Shown here: positions 1 through 7,701 of the stretch, in pieces
How the letters are laid out: each line of letters starts with the position of its first letter
Position numbering within the stretch: position 1 is the first letter of the stretch
DNA from: Shinella yambaruensis
GTDB taxonomy: Bacteria > Pseudomonadota > Alphaproteobacteria > Rhizobiales > Rhizobiaceae
Direction of reading: 5' to 3'
DNA length: 64,000 nt
Assembly: GCF_022899355.1 (NCBI RefSeq)
Contig: NZ_JALJCK010000013.1
Location: 124,001 to 188,000, forward strand
Position numbers and translations under genes: made by a program
Notes under the pieces: generated by a model
What the model was told of the DNA's origin: nothing
Databases searched by the model: none
The model's input: the letters and a program-made list of their open reading frames with translations, nothing else

Positions 1-193
1 TCTTTTCGATCTGTTCCCCCGTGATGACGGTGACGGCACGGCCGGATTTCTTGAGGTCCACCGAGGTCAGGCCGTCGGTGATGACGATCTCGTCGAGATC
101 GGTCGGCGTATCGGCCGCGGCCCTTTCCTGGGCGTAAACCGGCGGACACAGCGCGATAACGAGCAGGGAGGCCCCCGCCAGGTGCTTCTTCAT
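1..193 (-). CDS. TonB-dependent outer-membrane receptor, N-terminal part (probable corrinoid receptor)
   Basis: Only the first 64 codons are inside the window; the gene runs off the left edge. The product starts with a clear signal peptide (MKKH, hydrophobic core, Ala-Gln cleavage region near residue 22). A plug-like stretch follows, with LDEIVIT resembling a TonB box and then VTVITGEQIEK, the usual opening of the plug domain of BtuB/FepA-type receptors. The cobalamin riboswitch about 150 nt upstream on the same strand makes a vitamin B12 or other corrinoid receptor likely. Such proteins import the ligand across the outer membrane using TonB energy. The ligand is inferred from the riboswitch, since the barrel is not visible. 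Confidence 0.8.
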   Translation of the reverse strand, partial: MKKHLAGASLLVIALCPPVYAQERAAADTPTDLDEIVITDGLTSVDLKKSGRAVTVITGEQIEK

Positions 194-347
194 CTTTCCC
201 CCAAGGCAGGACGCGCCTGCACGGTTTTCCACCGCGGGCGAGGGAGGATCATGGAAAAGCAGGCACTTTCCCGAACCGTCCACCGGCGCGGCGACATCGT
301 CGACAATGTCACCGCTACGGACGGCCGCGCCCGGACACACCCCGTAT

Positions 348-545
348 CCTGGCATGGGTGACCGGCACAGGCAGGTCTCCTGACTTCCGCGTCGTCGCTA
401 TCCTCGCCTTCCCGTGCAGAGCGCACAGTGGCATCGTGAGGCAAGCTCGGCGGTTACAGTTGCGGGGGCAGCCACGGTCTCGGCCCCTGATGGGTAATCC
501 TCACCGTGTTCCCTTTTCATCCGTCGGGCTGACGGAACCTGTGTC
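348..545 (-). promoter_or_regulatory. Cobalamin (AdoCbl-type) riboswitch
   Basis: Read on the minus strand, this leader shows the conserved cobalamin-riboswitch blocks in order. They are a GGTGAGGATTACCC-like stretch near 505-490, CCCCGCAACTGTAA near 467-454, the GCCACTG B12 box near 433-427, GGGAAGGCGAG near 415-405, and the diagnostic GGAAGTCAGGAGACCTGCC near 390-372. It precedes the TonB receptor at 193. In this class, ligand binding in the leader usually represses expression by hiding the ribosome binding site or forming a terminator. Reading frames crossing it are not genes. The ends are approximate. Confidence 0.93.
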
Positions 546-948
546 GCGAACAAAGTTTATTGGCGGTTGCGAAGCCCGGTCAAGGGGCATAAGGCCGTAC
601 CCACAGTCATGGGGGGCAGAAATTGACCGGCTAACGGCGCCAGCGCCAACGCCGTCAGGATCATGCCACCGGGGAAGGCATACGGCCGGCTCCGCAGGGA
701 GCGAGCCTTATGGGTCCGATGCTTACCGCGCCGAGTTGGGGCCGAGGCGTGCCGTGGTGGGTGCGCTCCCCTGCCCTTGTGAACCTGGTGACGGAGGCCA
801 CGAAGTGCGCCGGCACGAGTTCGATGCCATAGCGGCCTTCCTGACCCGGACGGCATAGGCCGGTTGGGTCAGTCGTCCCGCCGCCGGTCTTGGAGTGGTC
901 GGCTGGCCGGTGCGCACGCCGCGGGCACGGGAAGGTCGTGCAGGCGCA
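546..948. other. Intergenic stretch, no supported gene
   Basis: About 400 nt between the riboswitch and the RES toxin. Both strands carry open frames, but none has a recognisable domain, a good ribosome binding site or a convincing codon pattern. The promoter of the riboswitch transcript should lie near its left end, around 546-600 on the minus strand, though no strong hexamer pair was recognised. Confidence 0.5.
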
Positions 949-1455
949 TCAGGCCGTCGATGGATGCAGCCGCGTGTCCAGGGCGAAGCTTTCCTGGAAT
1001 TTCAGGGCATAGGTGCCCGGCGCGGCGCCTGCGAGAAAGATCAGGTTCCAGCTGTGCGGCGAGACCGCGCTGGGGATCGCGACGAAACGGTGCCGTCGCA
1101 GCAGGTCGTCGCCGAAGGCCTGCTGGCCCGCGCCGGGAATGCCCGGGCGCAGCCAGTTGGGATTGGGCACCGTTTGCGGATCGACGACGTGGACATCGCC
1201 GATATCGGCAATGACGGCGGCCGTCATGCGATGGGCCACCGTGTCGAGCGCACGAAATCCCTTGTGGACCGCGACTTCGAGAATTGCGGTCGCAGGATCG
1301 AGCGAGCAGTAGACCGCGCGCGTGCCCTTGCTGTTCCAGCGGCCGCCCACGCGGTAGGCGCCTTCGCCGCTATCCCAGCTCGGGGCATGGATAGCCTGAT
1401 CGAGCCGCCACGCGACCAGCTCGCTCCCGCCGAGCGCGATGGGCAGAACGGTCAT
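949..1455 (-). CDS. RES-domain toxin of a type II toxin-antitoxin pair
   Basis: 168 aa, matching the usual size of RES toxins. The family signature is visible: a conserved Arg in YRVGGRWN (about residues 38-45), a Glu in AILEV (about 60) and a Ser in the IPSAVSP...N block (about 127). Characterised RES toxins such as MbcT act in the cytoplasm by degrading NAD+, halting growth. The ATG start overlaps the antitoxin stop in an ATGA arrangement, so the two are translationally coupled. I recognise the family with confidence; that this copy is active is inferred from the intact frame and intact partner. Confidence 0.9.
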   Translation of the reverse strand: MTVLPIALGGSELVAWRLDQAIHAPSWDSGEGAYRVGGRWNSKGTRAVYCSLDPATAILEVAVHKGFRALDTVAHRMTAAVIADIGDVHVVDPQTVPNPNWLRPGIPGAGQQAFGDDLLRRHRFVAIPSAVSPHSWNLIFLAGAAPGTYALKFQESFALDTRLHPSTA

Positions 1456-1934
1456 GCGTAGACGCCGTATTCCAGGCGGTCGAGATGATCCTCGACCAGC
1501 TCCACGCCGGCAGGCGTGCCGAGAAGGTCGATGGGGCGGCGCTGGTCGAGCCCGATGGCCGGCCGCTCCAGCCATTGCTCGGCTTCCGCCTGCGATCCGA
1601 AAATATCCGTCGCCTTTGCGAGAATCTCGGCGAATTTCCAGGTCCGGCCGCTCTGTTCCAGGCTGAGCGGCTTGGAGGGCGTGTCCTTCCGCCGCTGCCA
1701 GGTGCGCAGGCTCATGCCCACGGCCTTTTCGAGCGATTCGTTCTTGCCGATGAAGACGAGATTGCCGACAAGGTGATCCAGCGCCGATGCGGGCAGGCCG
1801 TGCAGAAGCAGTTCGTGCGCGTCGAGCGCATTGGTCAGGCGGCGCGACAGGATGCGCGAACCGCCGAGCAGGGCTTCGATTTTCTGCAGTTCGCCACCGG
1901 TTGCTGCCTGCGATGCTTTTGCTGCGACGGCCAT
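1452..1934 (-). CDS. Xre/MbcA/ParS-family antitoxin (DUF2384 type)
   Basis: 160 aa. The N-terminal half is helical and Xre-like, with a tryptophan-containing helix (SLRTWQRRK). The C-terminal half carries the DUF2384/ParS toxin-binding region: AEILAKATDIFGSQAEAEQWLERPAIGL, split here by wording, is typical of antitoxins that cap RES toxins. An ATG at 1940 directly abuts the GGGAGA ribosome binding site, which leaves no spacing. The in-frame ATG at 1934 has a 6-nt spacer and is preferred. It overlaps the toxin gene by 4 nt and should neutralise the toxin and repress the operon. Confidence 0.86.
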   Translation of the reverse strand: MAVAAKASQAATGGELQKIEALLGGSRILSRRLTNALDAHELLLHGLPASALDHLVGNLVFIGKNESLEKAVGMSLRTWQRRKDTPSKPLSLEQSGRTWKFAEILAKATDIFGSQAEAEQWLERPAIGLDQRRPIDLLGTPAGVELVEDHLDRLEYGVYA

Positions 1935-1949
1935 GGCCATTCTCCCGCG

Positions 1950-1993
1950 TCATCTGTCGCTTGGAATATGTCATCTGTCGCATGCAATTTCAA
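1950..1993 (-). promoter_or_regulatory. Promoter and phased operator repeats of the Xre-RES operon
   Basis: On the minus strand a -35-like TTGAAA (1993-1988), a 17-nt spacer and a -10-like CATATT (1970-1965) precede the antitoxin. An 11-bp element, GCGACAGATGA, occurs twice, at 1981-1971 and 1960-1950. The copies start exactly 21 bp apart (two helical turns) and flank the -10. This is the layout expected for an autorepressing antitoxin that binds one face of the DNA. The repeats are directly visible; the binding protein is inferred. Confidence 0.7.
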
Positions 1994-2036
1994 GGCCTGG
2001 ATCGCATCCGGGGCGTCTGCGGAATATGGATCCGGC

Positions 2037-3119
2037 CTAGTGCACCATGAAGCGCGAACTGAAGGGCAGGCTTGCGGCGCCGACGGCTTTCGGGGCTGCG
2101 GATGTCCTTCCCACGACGGCGCTCACCGAGGGGATTTCCTGCCGGATGAGGCTGCACAATGCCTCGCAGATCTCGGTGGGGACGAAGGACGAGAGCACGA
2201 CAGTCTTAAGCTCGATGAATTGCAGGAGAGATTGCGTCAGCTGGATGAGGCTTTCCGCGCAGGCCTGCTGCCAGGCCGCGAGGGCCGGCCCCATGGGCGG
2301 CCATGACGGAACCTCTCCCCAGAGCTTTTCCGCCAGCGTGCTGCCGGAGGGCAGGGCGCGTTCCAGCGCGAGCACGCCGACATCGTAGCTCAGCGGCGAA
2401 TTGCCGTTGTAGATCTGGTGGTTGAGCACGAGGCGGCCGTGCAGGCGGGCGCCGAGATAGAAGAACAGGAAGTCCTGCAACTGCCGCGCCGTGCCGAACA
2501 GGCTTTCGCCACCAGCCGCCGCCGTGATGTCGTTCTGCACGAAAACCGGCAGGCCGAGCTCGGCCTCCAGATGGCGGTGCAGCACGTCATGGTCCGGGCC
2601 GGAGCGGATCGGCGGGGTGGGCAGCGCCAGGCCGACGCCGGCGATGCGCGCCTGCCGGCTTTCCGAAAGACCGGCGATGGCCTGGTGGATTTCGAGTGCC
2701 AGGGCTTCCGGCGCGTCGAACGTATCGGCCGCCCTGTGCGGCATCACGCGGTGATGCTGCACATTGCCGATGAAATCGACAACGACGATGTGGGTGTTGC
2801 GGTAGCCGACGCTGACGCCGACGGAATAGGCGCCCTCGGAATTCAGCATGAGGGGCGTCGTCGGCGGGCCGACGCGGCCCTTCTGCGCGGCGCCGCGCAC
2901 GACAAGGCCCTCCTGTTCGAGCGAGCGCACGATCACGGAGATCGTCTGCGCCGAAAGGCCGGTCTTCTCGCCGATCTCGAGGCGGGTCGTCGCTTCGTTC
3001 TGCAGCAGCAGCGAGAGCACCAGACGCTCGTTGTGGCTGCGCACGCTCAGCGAGTTGAGGCCGCTGGCGCGGTCCGCGATGCGGAGCGGGTTGGGCGGCG
3101 CGAAACGCATGTCAGGCAT
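2037..3119 (-). CDS. ROK-family transcriptional regulator
   Basis: 360 aa. An N-terminal winged helix-turn-helix (about residues 25-85, RSHNERLVLSLLLQNEATT then IGEKTGLSAQTISVIVRSL) is followed by a ROK sugar-kinase-like domain. That domain has PLMLN and GVSVGYRNTHIVVVD strands and a VQNDITAAA segment, as in NagC/XylR/Mlc relatives. The canonical zinc-finger motif of ROK kinases is not obvious, in keeping with a regulator. The ATG at 3119 has a GGGGAG site 7 nt upstream. The gene follows the esterase gene on the same strand, 44 nt apart, and is divergent from a sugar ABC operon it most likely represses in the absence of a sugar inducer. Confidence 0.85.
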   Translation of the reverse strand: MPDMRFAPPNPLRIADRASGLNSLSVRSHNERLVLSLLLQNEATTRLEIGEKTGLSAQTISVIVRSLEQEGLVVRGAAQKGRVGPPTTPLMLNSEGAYSVGVSVGYRNTHIVVVDFIGNVQHHRVMPHRAADTFDAPEALALEIHQAIAGLSESRQARIAGVGLALPTPPIRSGPDHDVLHRHLEAELGLPVFVQNDITAAAGGESLFGTARQLQDFLFFYLGARLHGRLVLNHQIYNGNSPLSYDVGVLALERALPSGSTLAEKLWGEVPSWPPMGPALAAWQQACAESLIQLTQSLLQFIELKTVVLSSFVPTEICEALCSLIRQEIPSVSAVVGRTSAAPKAVGAASLPFSSRFMVH

Positions 3120-3163
3120 GGGCGCGCTCCCCGGCAAGGGCGATGACGGTGCTGTGGAAACGC

Positions 3164-3814
3164 CTAGGCATCCGGCCACCCGATCGCCAGCACTTCCTGG
3201 GCAAGCGCCTCGCCGAGCTGGCGGTGCGCCTGTTCGTCGATATGAAAGCCATCGGCCGGTGAGCACCGGCAGACCGTGCCGGCATCGAAGAAATGGGCCT
3301 CCAGCGAATCCGCCATGATCTCGAATTCCAGCGCAAGCCTGCGGGATTTCTCCTGCGCGCCGGAGAAGATCGATTCCCATTCCCTCAGATCGTCCAGCAT
3401 CGGCGGCGGGGCGACGATCATGATCTCCGGATCGTGGCCGGCCGGGCCGGGGGACAGCTCGCGGATGTCGTGCACCAGGCAACCGATACCCATGGCGACC
3501 TCGGACGGCGGCATGTTGAAGCGCCGTTTCAGGTCGTTGGTGCCGAGCATGATGATGATGAGGTCGAGCGGCGCGTGGCTCTGCAGGCAGGGGCGCAGAT
3601 AGGTCCGGCCATTCTTCAAGGCGCCCTCGATCGGGTCGTCATGCACCGTCGTGCGGCCGCTGAGGCCCTCCTCGATGACCTGCCAGCCGGGGCCGAGCTG
3701 ACCTTCGAGAACGCCGGCCCATCGCTGTTCCCGGCGATAGCGCTCGAGCGGCCCGCGGCCGGGAATCTGGCCATGGGTGTTGGAATCCCCGAAGCATAGA
3801 ACGGTCCGCGTCAC
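3164..3814 (-). CDS. SGNH/GDSL hydrolase (arylesterase/acyltransferase-like)
   Basis: 216 aa. The SGNH blocks are present: block I CFGDSNTHG with the nucleophilic Ser near residue 11, block III LGTND near 94, and a C-terminal DGFHID with the catalytic Asp/His. I place the start at GTG 3814, because GGAGGAGACA lies just upstream and the resulting length equals that of the paralogue at 8685-9341. A longer frame to 3901 would run through the operator palindrome. It is a relative of the MsAcT-type esterases, but the block I residues THG replace the TWGW of its paralogue. It probably removes acyl groups from the sugar handled by the neighbouring transporter (inference). Confidence 0.85.
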   Translation of the reverse strand: MTRTVLCFGDSNTHGQIPGRGPLERYRREQRWAGVLEGQLGPGWQVIEEGLSGRTTVHDDPIEGALKNGRTYLRPCLQSHAPLDLIIIMLGTNDLKRRFNMPPSEVAMGIGCLVHDIRELSPGPAGHDPEIMIVAPPPMLDDLREWESIFSGAQEKSRRLALEFEIMADSLEAHFFDAGTVCRCSPADGFHIDEQAHRQLGEALAQEVLAIGWPDA

Positions 3815-3893
3815 TGTCTCCTCCACCGGGCCGTATGCCCGTAATTGCGGTTGAGATTTCGCATCCACAGGGGCGATTTGCAAGGACGGTAGA

Positions 3894-3914
3894 TTATTCA
3901 TTCAGTCTGAATAA
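3894..3914. promoter_or_regulatory. ROK-type operator palindrome
   Basis: TTATTCA-N7-TGAATAA, a perfect 7-bp inverted repeat, with an overlapping inner palindrome ATTCAG-T-CTGAAT. The outer TTATT...AATAA spacing resembles operators of NagC/XylR-type ROK proteins. It lies between the divergent esterase/ROK pair and the ABC operon, 3 bp from the plus-strand -35. A ROK repressor bound here could control both directions. Confidence 0.65.
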
Positions 3915-3917
3915 CTA

Positions 3918-3946
3918 TTGACAGCCGAAAGCGCCAGTGGTTTTGT
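3918..3946 (+). promoter_or_regulatory. Promoter of the ribose-type ABC operon
   Basis: A perfect -35 TTGACA (3918-3923) is followed by a 17-nt spacer and a weak -10 TTTTGT (3941-3946). It lies 133 nt upstream of the binding-protein gene and next to the ROK-like palindrome. The weak -10 and adjacent operator fit a regulated promoter. Confidence 0.5.
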
Positions 3947-4078
3947 GTTGGCCGGAGGAGAGTTTCAGGTCGTTTCAAAGGCTGCGGGCGAGCACCGGAC
4001 ATGGGTCGCGGGCTGGTGGTGCCGCATGCCTTCCGGCCGGCCTTGGCCTCTTTGGACGCCAGCTTTTGGAGGAGAAGT

Positions 4079-5155
4079 ATGAGCAGCATCATCAGGAAAA
4101 TCGGCCTGTCGGTTCTGTTGGCCGGCGTGGTCTTCGCAACGAACAGCCTGGCGCAGGACGTGCCTCTGCTCGACGGCGTGACGACCCGCGCGGACAACAA
4201 TCCGACGGTGGAAGAGGGCAAATACAAGAAGGATGCCCCCTGGGTCATCGGCATGAGCAGCTTCGGCGTCAACGCCAATACCTGGACGGTGCAGGTGGCA
4301 CACGAGGCGCAGGCCGCCGCCGACCGCGACACGCGCATTTCCAAGTTCATCCTGCTCGATGCCGGCTTCGACCAGAAGAAGCAGGTCGCCGATATCGAGG
4401 ACCTGATCGCCCAGAAGGTGGATGCGATCATCGTCCAGCCGGTCACCTCGACCTCGGCCAATGCCAGCATCGAGAAGGCCGTGGCGGCGGGCATCCCCGT
4501 CGTGCTGCACACGGGCCGCATCGAATCCGATGCCTATACGACGGAAATCCAGGGCGGCGCCGAGCATTTCGGCAAGGTCATGGGCGATTTCCTCGTCAAG
4601 GAGCTCGGCGGCAAGGGCAATATCTGGGTGCTGCGCGGCCTTGCCGGGCATCCGGAGGACACGAACCGCTACAACGGCCTGAAGCAGGCGCTCGAAGGCA
4701 GCGAGATCACGATCACCGCCGAGGAGCACGGCGACTGGCAATATGACAAGGCCAAGAAGGTCTGCGAGACGCTTTATCTCAACGACCCCGATGTCGCCGG
4801 CATCTGGTCGTCGGGCGCGGACATGACGCGCGCCTGCGTCGATGTCTTCAAGCAGTTCGGGGCAGCCATTCCGCCGATCTCCGGCGAGGGCAACAACGGC
4901 TTCTTCGGCCAGTGGATCGCCGACGGCTTCAAGTCGGTCTCGTCCGAATACAGCCCCGCCCAGGGCGCTGCCGGCATCCGCGCCGCCGTCGCCCTCCTGG
5001 AAGGCAAGGCGCTCCACAAGCACTACGACTACAACCCGCCGGGCTGGGATCTTGAAAAGGTCAAGAAATACTACCGCGACGACCTTTCGGCCAATGTCTG
5101 GTGGCCGTCGGAGCTCTCCGAGGATCAGCTCAAGCAGTTCTACGCCAAGCAGTAG
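4079..5155 (+). CDS. Periplasmic sugar-binding protein of a ribose-type ABC transporter
   Basis: 358 aa. The signal peptide (residues 1-25, ending SLAQD) is followed by a periplasmic-binding-protein type I fold of the RbsB/XylF kind (VIGMSSFGVNANTW, then DLIAQKVDAIIVQPVTST and AGIPVVLHTGR). It captures a sugar in the periplasm and delivers it to the two membrane proteins encoded downstream. The ATG at 4079 has TGGAGGAGA directly upstream; an in-frame start at 4001 would mask the signal peptide. The substrate cannot be read from sequence. The flanking esterases suggest an acylated or esterified sugar, which is inference only. Confidence 0.88.
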   Translation: MSSIIRKIGLSVLLAGVVFATNSLAQDVPLLDGVTTRADNNPTVEEGKYKKDAPWVIGMSSFGVNANTWTVQVAHEAQAAADRDTRISKFILLDAGFDQKKQVADIEDLIAQKVDAIIVQPVTSTSANASIEKAVAAGIPVVLHTGRIESDAYTTEIQGGAEHFGKVMGDFLVKELGGKGNIWVLRGLAGHPEDTNRYNGLKQALEGSEITITAEEHGDWQYDKAKKVCETLYLNDPDVAGIWSSGADMTRACVDVFKQFGAAIPPISGEGNNGFFGQWIADGFKSVSSEYSPAQGAAGIRAAVALLEGKALHKHYDYNPPGWDLEKVKKYYRDDLSANVWWPSELSEDQLKQFYAKQ

Positions 5156-5169
5156 GCGCGCCGCGCGGG

Positions 5170-5189
5170 AGGCGGGCGATCACCCGCCT
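5170..5189 (+). terminator. Intercistronic hairpin after the binding-protein gene
   Basis: AGGCGGG-N6-CCCGCCT forms a 7-bp G+C stem 15 nt after the binding-protein stop and 26 nt before the ATPase start. There is no T-run. Such hairpins commonly stabilise the upstream message or attenuate readthrough, so the binding protein is made in excess. Confidence 0.5.
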
Positions 5190-5214
5190 TCCACCGTCAC
5201 GGCGGGGGGAATCC

Positions 5215-6708
5215 ATGTCGCATCTCATTGAAATGTCCGGAATATCCAAGGCATTCGGCGGCAGCGTCGCACTTCGTGACGTGTCGCTGGCACTGGCGCC
5301 TGGCACCGTGCACGCCCTGATGGGCGAGAACGGCGCCGGCAAGTCGACGCTGATGAAGATCCTTGCCGGCGTGCATCAGCCGGACAGCGGCGAGATCCGC
5401 CGCGCGGGCCGCCCCGTCGCCTTTGCCAATCCGCGCGCCGCGCTGGAAGCGGGCATCTCGACGGTGTTCCAGGAGCTGTCGCTGCTGCCCAACATGACGA
5501 TCGCGGAAAACATGTTCCTCGGTCGCGAGCCGGCCGGCCGTCTTGGCGGCATCGATCGGCGGCGCATGCGGCAGGAGACGAAGGGCGCGCTCGCCCGCCT
5601 CGGCCTGACGCTCGATCCGGACATGCTGGTCTCCGAACTGTCCATCGCCGAGCGGCAGTTCGTCGAGATCGCCCACGGCATCGATGCGGATGCCGACGTC
5701 TTCATCCTCGACGAGCCGACCGCCGCGCTCAACGCCGCCGACGTCGAGATCCTCAACCGGCATATCCGCGCGCTGCGCGATGCCGGCAAGGCCATCGTCT
5801 ACATCTCCCATCGCATGGACGAGATCTTTGCGATCTGCGACGTGGTCACGGTGCTGAAGGACGGCCAGCGCGTCGGCACGAAGCCGCTCGCCGAGATGAC
5901 GCCGGCCTCGTTGATCGCAATGATGGTCGGGCGCGAGCTGCAGGACCTCTTCCCGGAACGGGGCGAAGGAACAGGCGTGGCCGCGCTCTCGGTTTCCGGG
6001 CTGCGGCTCGATGCGGCGGCGCGGCCGTTTTCGTTTACGGTCGAAAAGGGCGAGATCGTCGGCTTCGCCGGGCTGGAAGGGCAGGGCCAGCAGAAGGCGC
6101 TGCGGGCACTGGTCGGGCAATTCGCGCCCGTTGAAGGCGTGGTGTCCCGGCGCGGCAAAACCATCCGCCTGCCCGTGGCGAAGGAAAGCGGCGTGCGGCA
6201 TTGGCAGGCGCTCGGCGGGGCGTTCGTGCCCGAGGATCGCAAGGACGAGGGACTGTTCCTCGGCCATTCCGTCGGCCAGAACATCGTCGCGGCGCTGCAT
6301 GCCGGCCGGCCGGCGCTGAAGGCAGCCAGGCGCTACGGCACCGTCATCGCCGAGACGATGCGCCGGCTGAACATCAAGGCTTCGGGTCCGTCCGCCCCTG
6401 TCGGCGCGCTTTCCGGCGGCAACCAGCAGAAGGTGTTGCTGGGCCGCTACCTCGCCACCGATGCCGACCTCCTCCTGATCGAGGAGCCGACGCGCGGCGT
6501 CGATGTCGGCGCCAAGGCGGAAATCTACCGGATCCTGCGCGATTTCGCCGAGGCGGGCGGCGCCGTGCTCGTGCTCTCGCGCGAGACGGTCGAGCTCATC
6601 GGCCTCTGCGACCGCCTCTACGTGATCCACGGCAATACCGTCGTGTCGGAAATGCGGGCCAGGGATGCGACCGAGCACGGCATTCTCGACGCGGCTCTCA
6701 GCGCATGA
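5215..6708 (+). CDS. Ribose-type ABC transporter, duplicated ATP-binding protein
   Basis: 497 aa, the normal length for RbsA/MglA/XylG proteins with two nucleotide-binding halves. The first half has Walker A GENGAGKST (about 39-47), the divergent signature LSIAERQFVEIA and Walker B VFILDEPTAAL. The second half has the degenerate P-loop usual in this family (GLEGQGQQ), signature LSGGNQQKVLLG and LLLIEEPTRGVD. It energises uptake by the two permeases. The ATG at 5215 follows GGCGGGGGGA. The gene lies between the binding protein and the permeases in one operon. Confidence 0.93.
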   Translation: MSHLIEMSGISKAFGGSVALRDVSLALAPGTVHALMGENGAGKSTLMKILAGVHQPDSGEIRRAGRPVAFANPRAALEAGISTVFQELSLLPNMTIAENMFLGREPAGRLGGIDRRRMRQETKGALARLGLTLDPDMLVSELSIAERQFVEIAHGIDADADVFILDEPTAALNAADVEILNRHIRALRDAGKAIVYISHRMDEIFAICDVVTVLKDGQRVGTKPLAEMTPASLIAMMVGRELQDLFPERGEGTGVAALSVSGLRLDAAARPFSFTVEKGEIVGFAGLEGQGQQKALRALVGQFAPVEGVVSRRGKTIRLPVAKESGVRHWQALGGAFVPEDRKDEGLFLGHSVGQNIVAALHAGRPALKAARRYGTVIAETMRRLNIKASGPSAPVGALSGGNQQKVLLGRYLATDADLLLIEEPTRGVDVGAKAEIYRILRDFAEAGGAVLVLSRETVELIGLCDRLYVIHGNTVVSEMRARDATEHGILDAALSA

Positions 6709-6724
6709 CGGAATGGACCGCCCG

Positions 6725-7699
6725 ATGAACCCTTCTTCTTCCTCCCTCTTCGGAAAACTGCTGGCGGGCCGTGGCAGCCGGCAGGGCCTCTGGCTGCTGC
6801 CGCTCGTCATCGCGCTTGCCATGGCGCTCTGGCTCGCGGCGGCCACCAGCCAGTTCGGCCAGTGGAGCAACCTTGCCAATCTCGTCGCGCAGGGCATGCC
6901 GCTGCTCATCACCGCGGTCGGGCAGATGTTCGTCGTGCTCGTCGGCGGGCTGGATCTGTCCATCGGCTCCGTCGTCAGCTTCACCACGGCGATCCTTGCG
7001 CTCGACCTGCCGGGCGTCATCACCCTTCCCGGCGTCTTCCTGCTTGCCGCGCTGATCGGCGCGACCAACGGCTACTGCATCACCCGGCTCAACGTGCACC
7101 CGATCGTCGCGACGCTGTCCATGCAATATGTCGTGCTCGGCATCACCCGCGTGCTGCGTCCGGTCTCGGGCGGCGCGGTGCCGGATGGCGTGCGCTGGAT
7201 GGTCGAGGGAACGTTTCTCGGCCTTCCGCTGCCGGTCTTCTGGGGCATCGCCACGATCCTTCTCGCCTGGAAGCTGCTTTACGGCTCGCGCTACGGCCTG
7301 CATCTCTTCGCCATCGGCGGCGGCGTTGCCTCGGGCTCGAGCGATGCGGCACGCAACTTCGGCATTCCCGCCAGCCGCAACATCATGCTCGCCTATGTGA
7401 TCTGCTCGCTCTTTGCCGCTCTTGCCGGCGTGTTCCTTGCCGGGCGCATCGTCTCGGGGGATCCGAACGTCGGCCTGCTGATGGAGCTCGACGCCATCAC
7501 GGCGGTCGCGATCGGCGGCACGCAGCTTTCCGGCGGCGTCGGCAGCCTGCATGGCACCATCATCGGCGTTGCGGTGCTCGCGCTGCTCTCCAACGGCATG
7601 AACCTGCTCAACGTTACCCCCTTCGTCCAGACGGCGGTCAAGGGCGTCCTGCTCCTGGCGGTCGTCGCGCTCCAGTCGCGCAAGAAGATCGGACTGTGA
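6725..7699 (+). CDS. Ribose-type ABC transporter permease 1
   Basis: 324 aa with eight to ten hydrophobic segments, typical of RbsC/BPD_transp_2 permeases. Family landmarks include GLDLSIGSV (about residues 78-86) and the C-terminal ELDAITAVAIGGTQLSGGVGS. It forms half of the inner-membrane channel with the product of the next gene. The start is ATG 6725, 16 nt after the ATPase stop. Confidence 0.92.
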   Translation: MNPSSSSLFGKLLAGRGSRQGLWLLPLVIALAMALWLAAATSQFGQWSNLANLVAQGMPLLITAVGQMFVVLVGGLDLSIGSVVSFTTAILALDLPGVITLPGVFLLAALIGATNGYCITRLNVHPIVATLSMQYVVLGITRVLRPVSGGAVPDGVRWMVEGTFLGLPLPVFWGIATILLAWKLLYGSRYGLHLFAIGGGVASGSSDAARNFGIPASRNIMLAYVICSLFAALAGVFLAGRIVSGDPNVGLLMELDAITAVAIGGTQLSGGVGSLHGTIIGVAVLALLSNGMNLLNVTPFVQTAVKGVLLLAVVALQSRKKIGL

Positions 7700-7701
7700 C
7701 C

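Noticed and set aside
190-858. Open frames on both strands across the riboswitch and its flank
   Set aside because: They run through conserved cobalamin-riboswitch blocks and show no protein family or start signal.
3815-3901. N-terminal extension of the GDSL esterase to an ATG at 3901
   Set aside because: It would translate the operator palindrome; GTG 3814 has a strong ribosome site and gives the same length as the paralogue.
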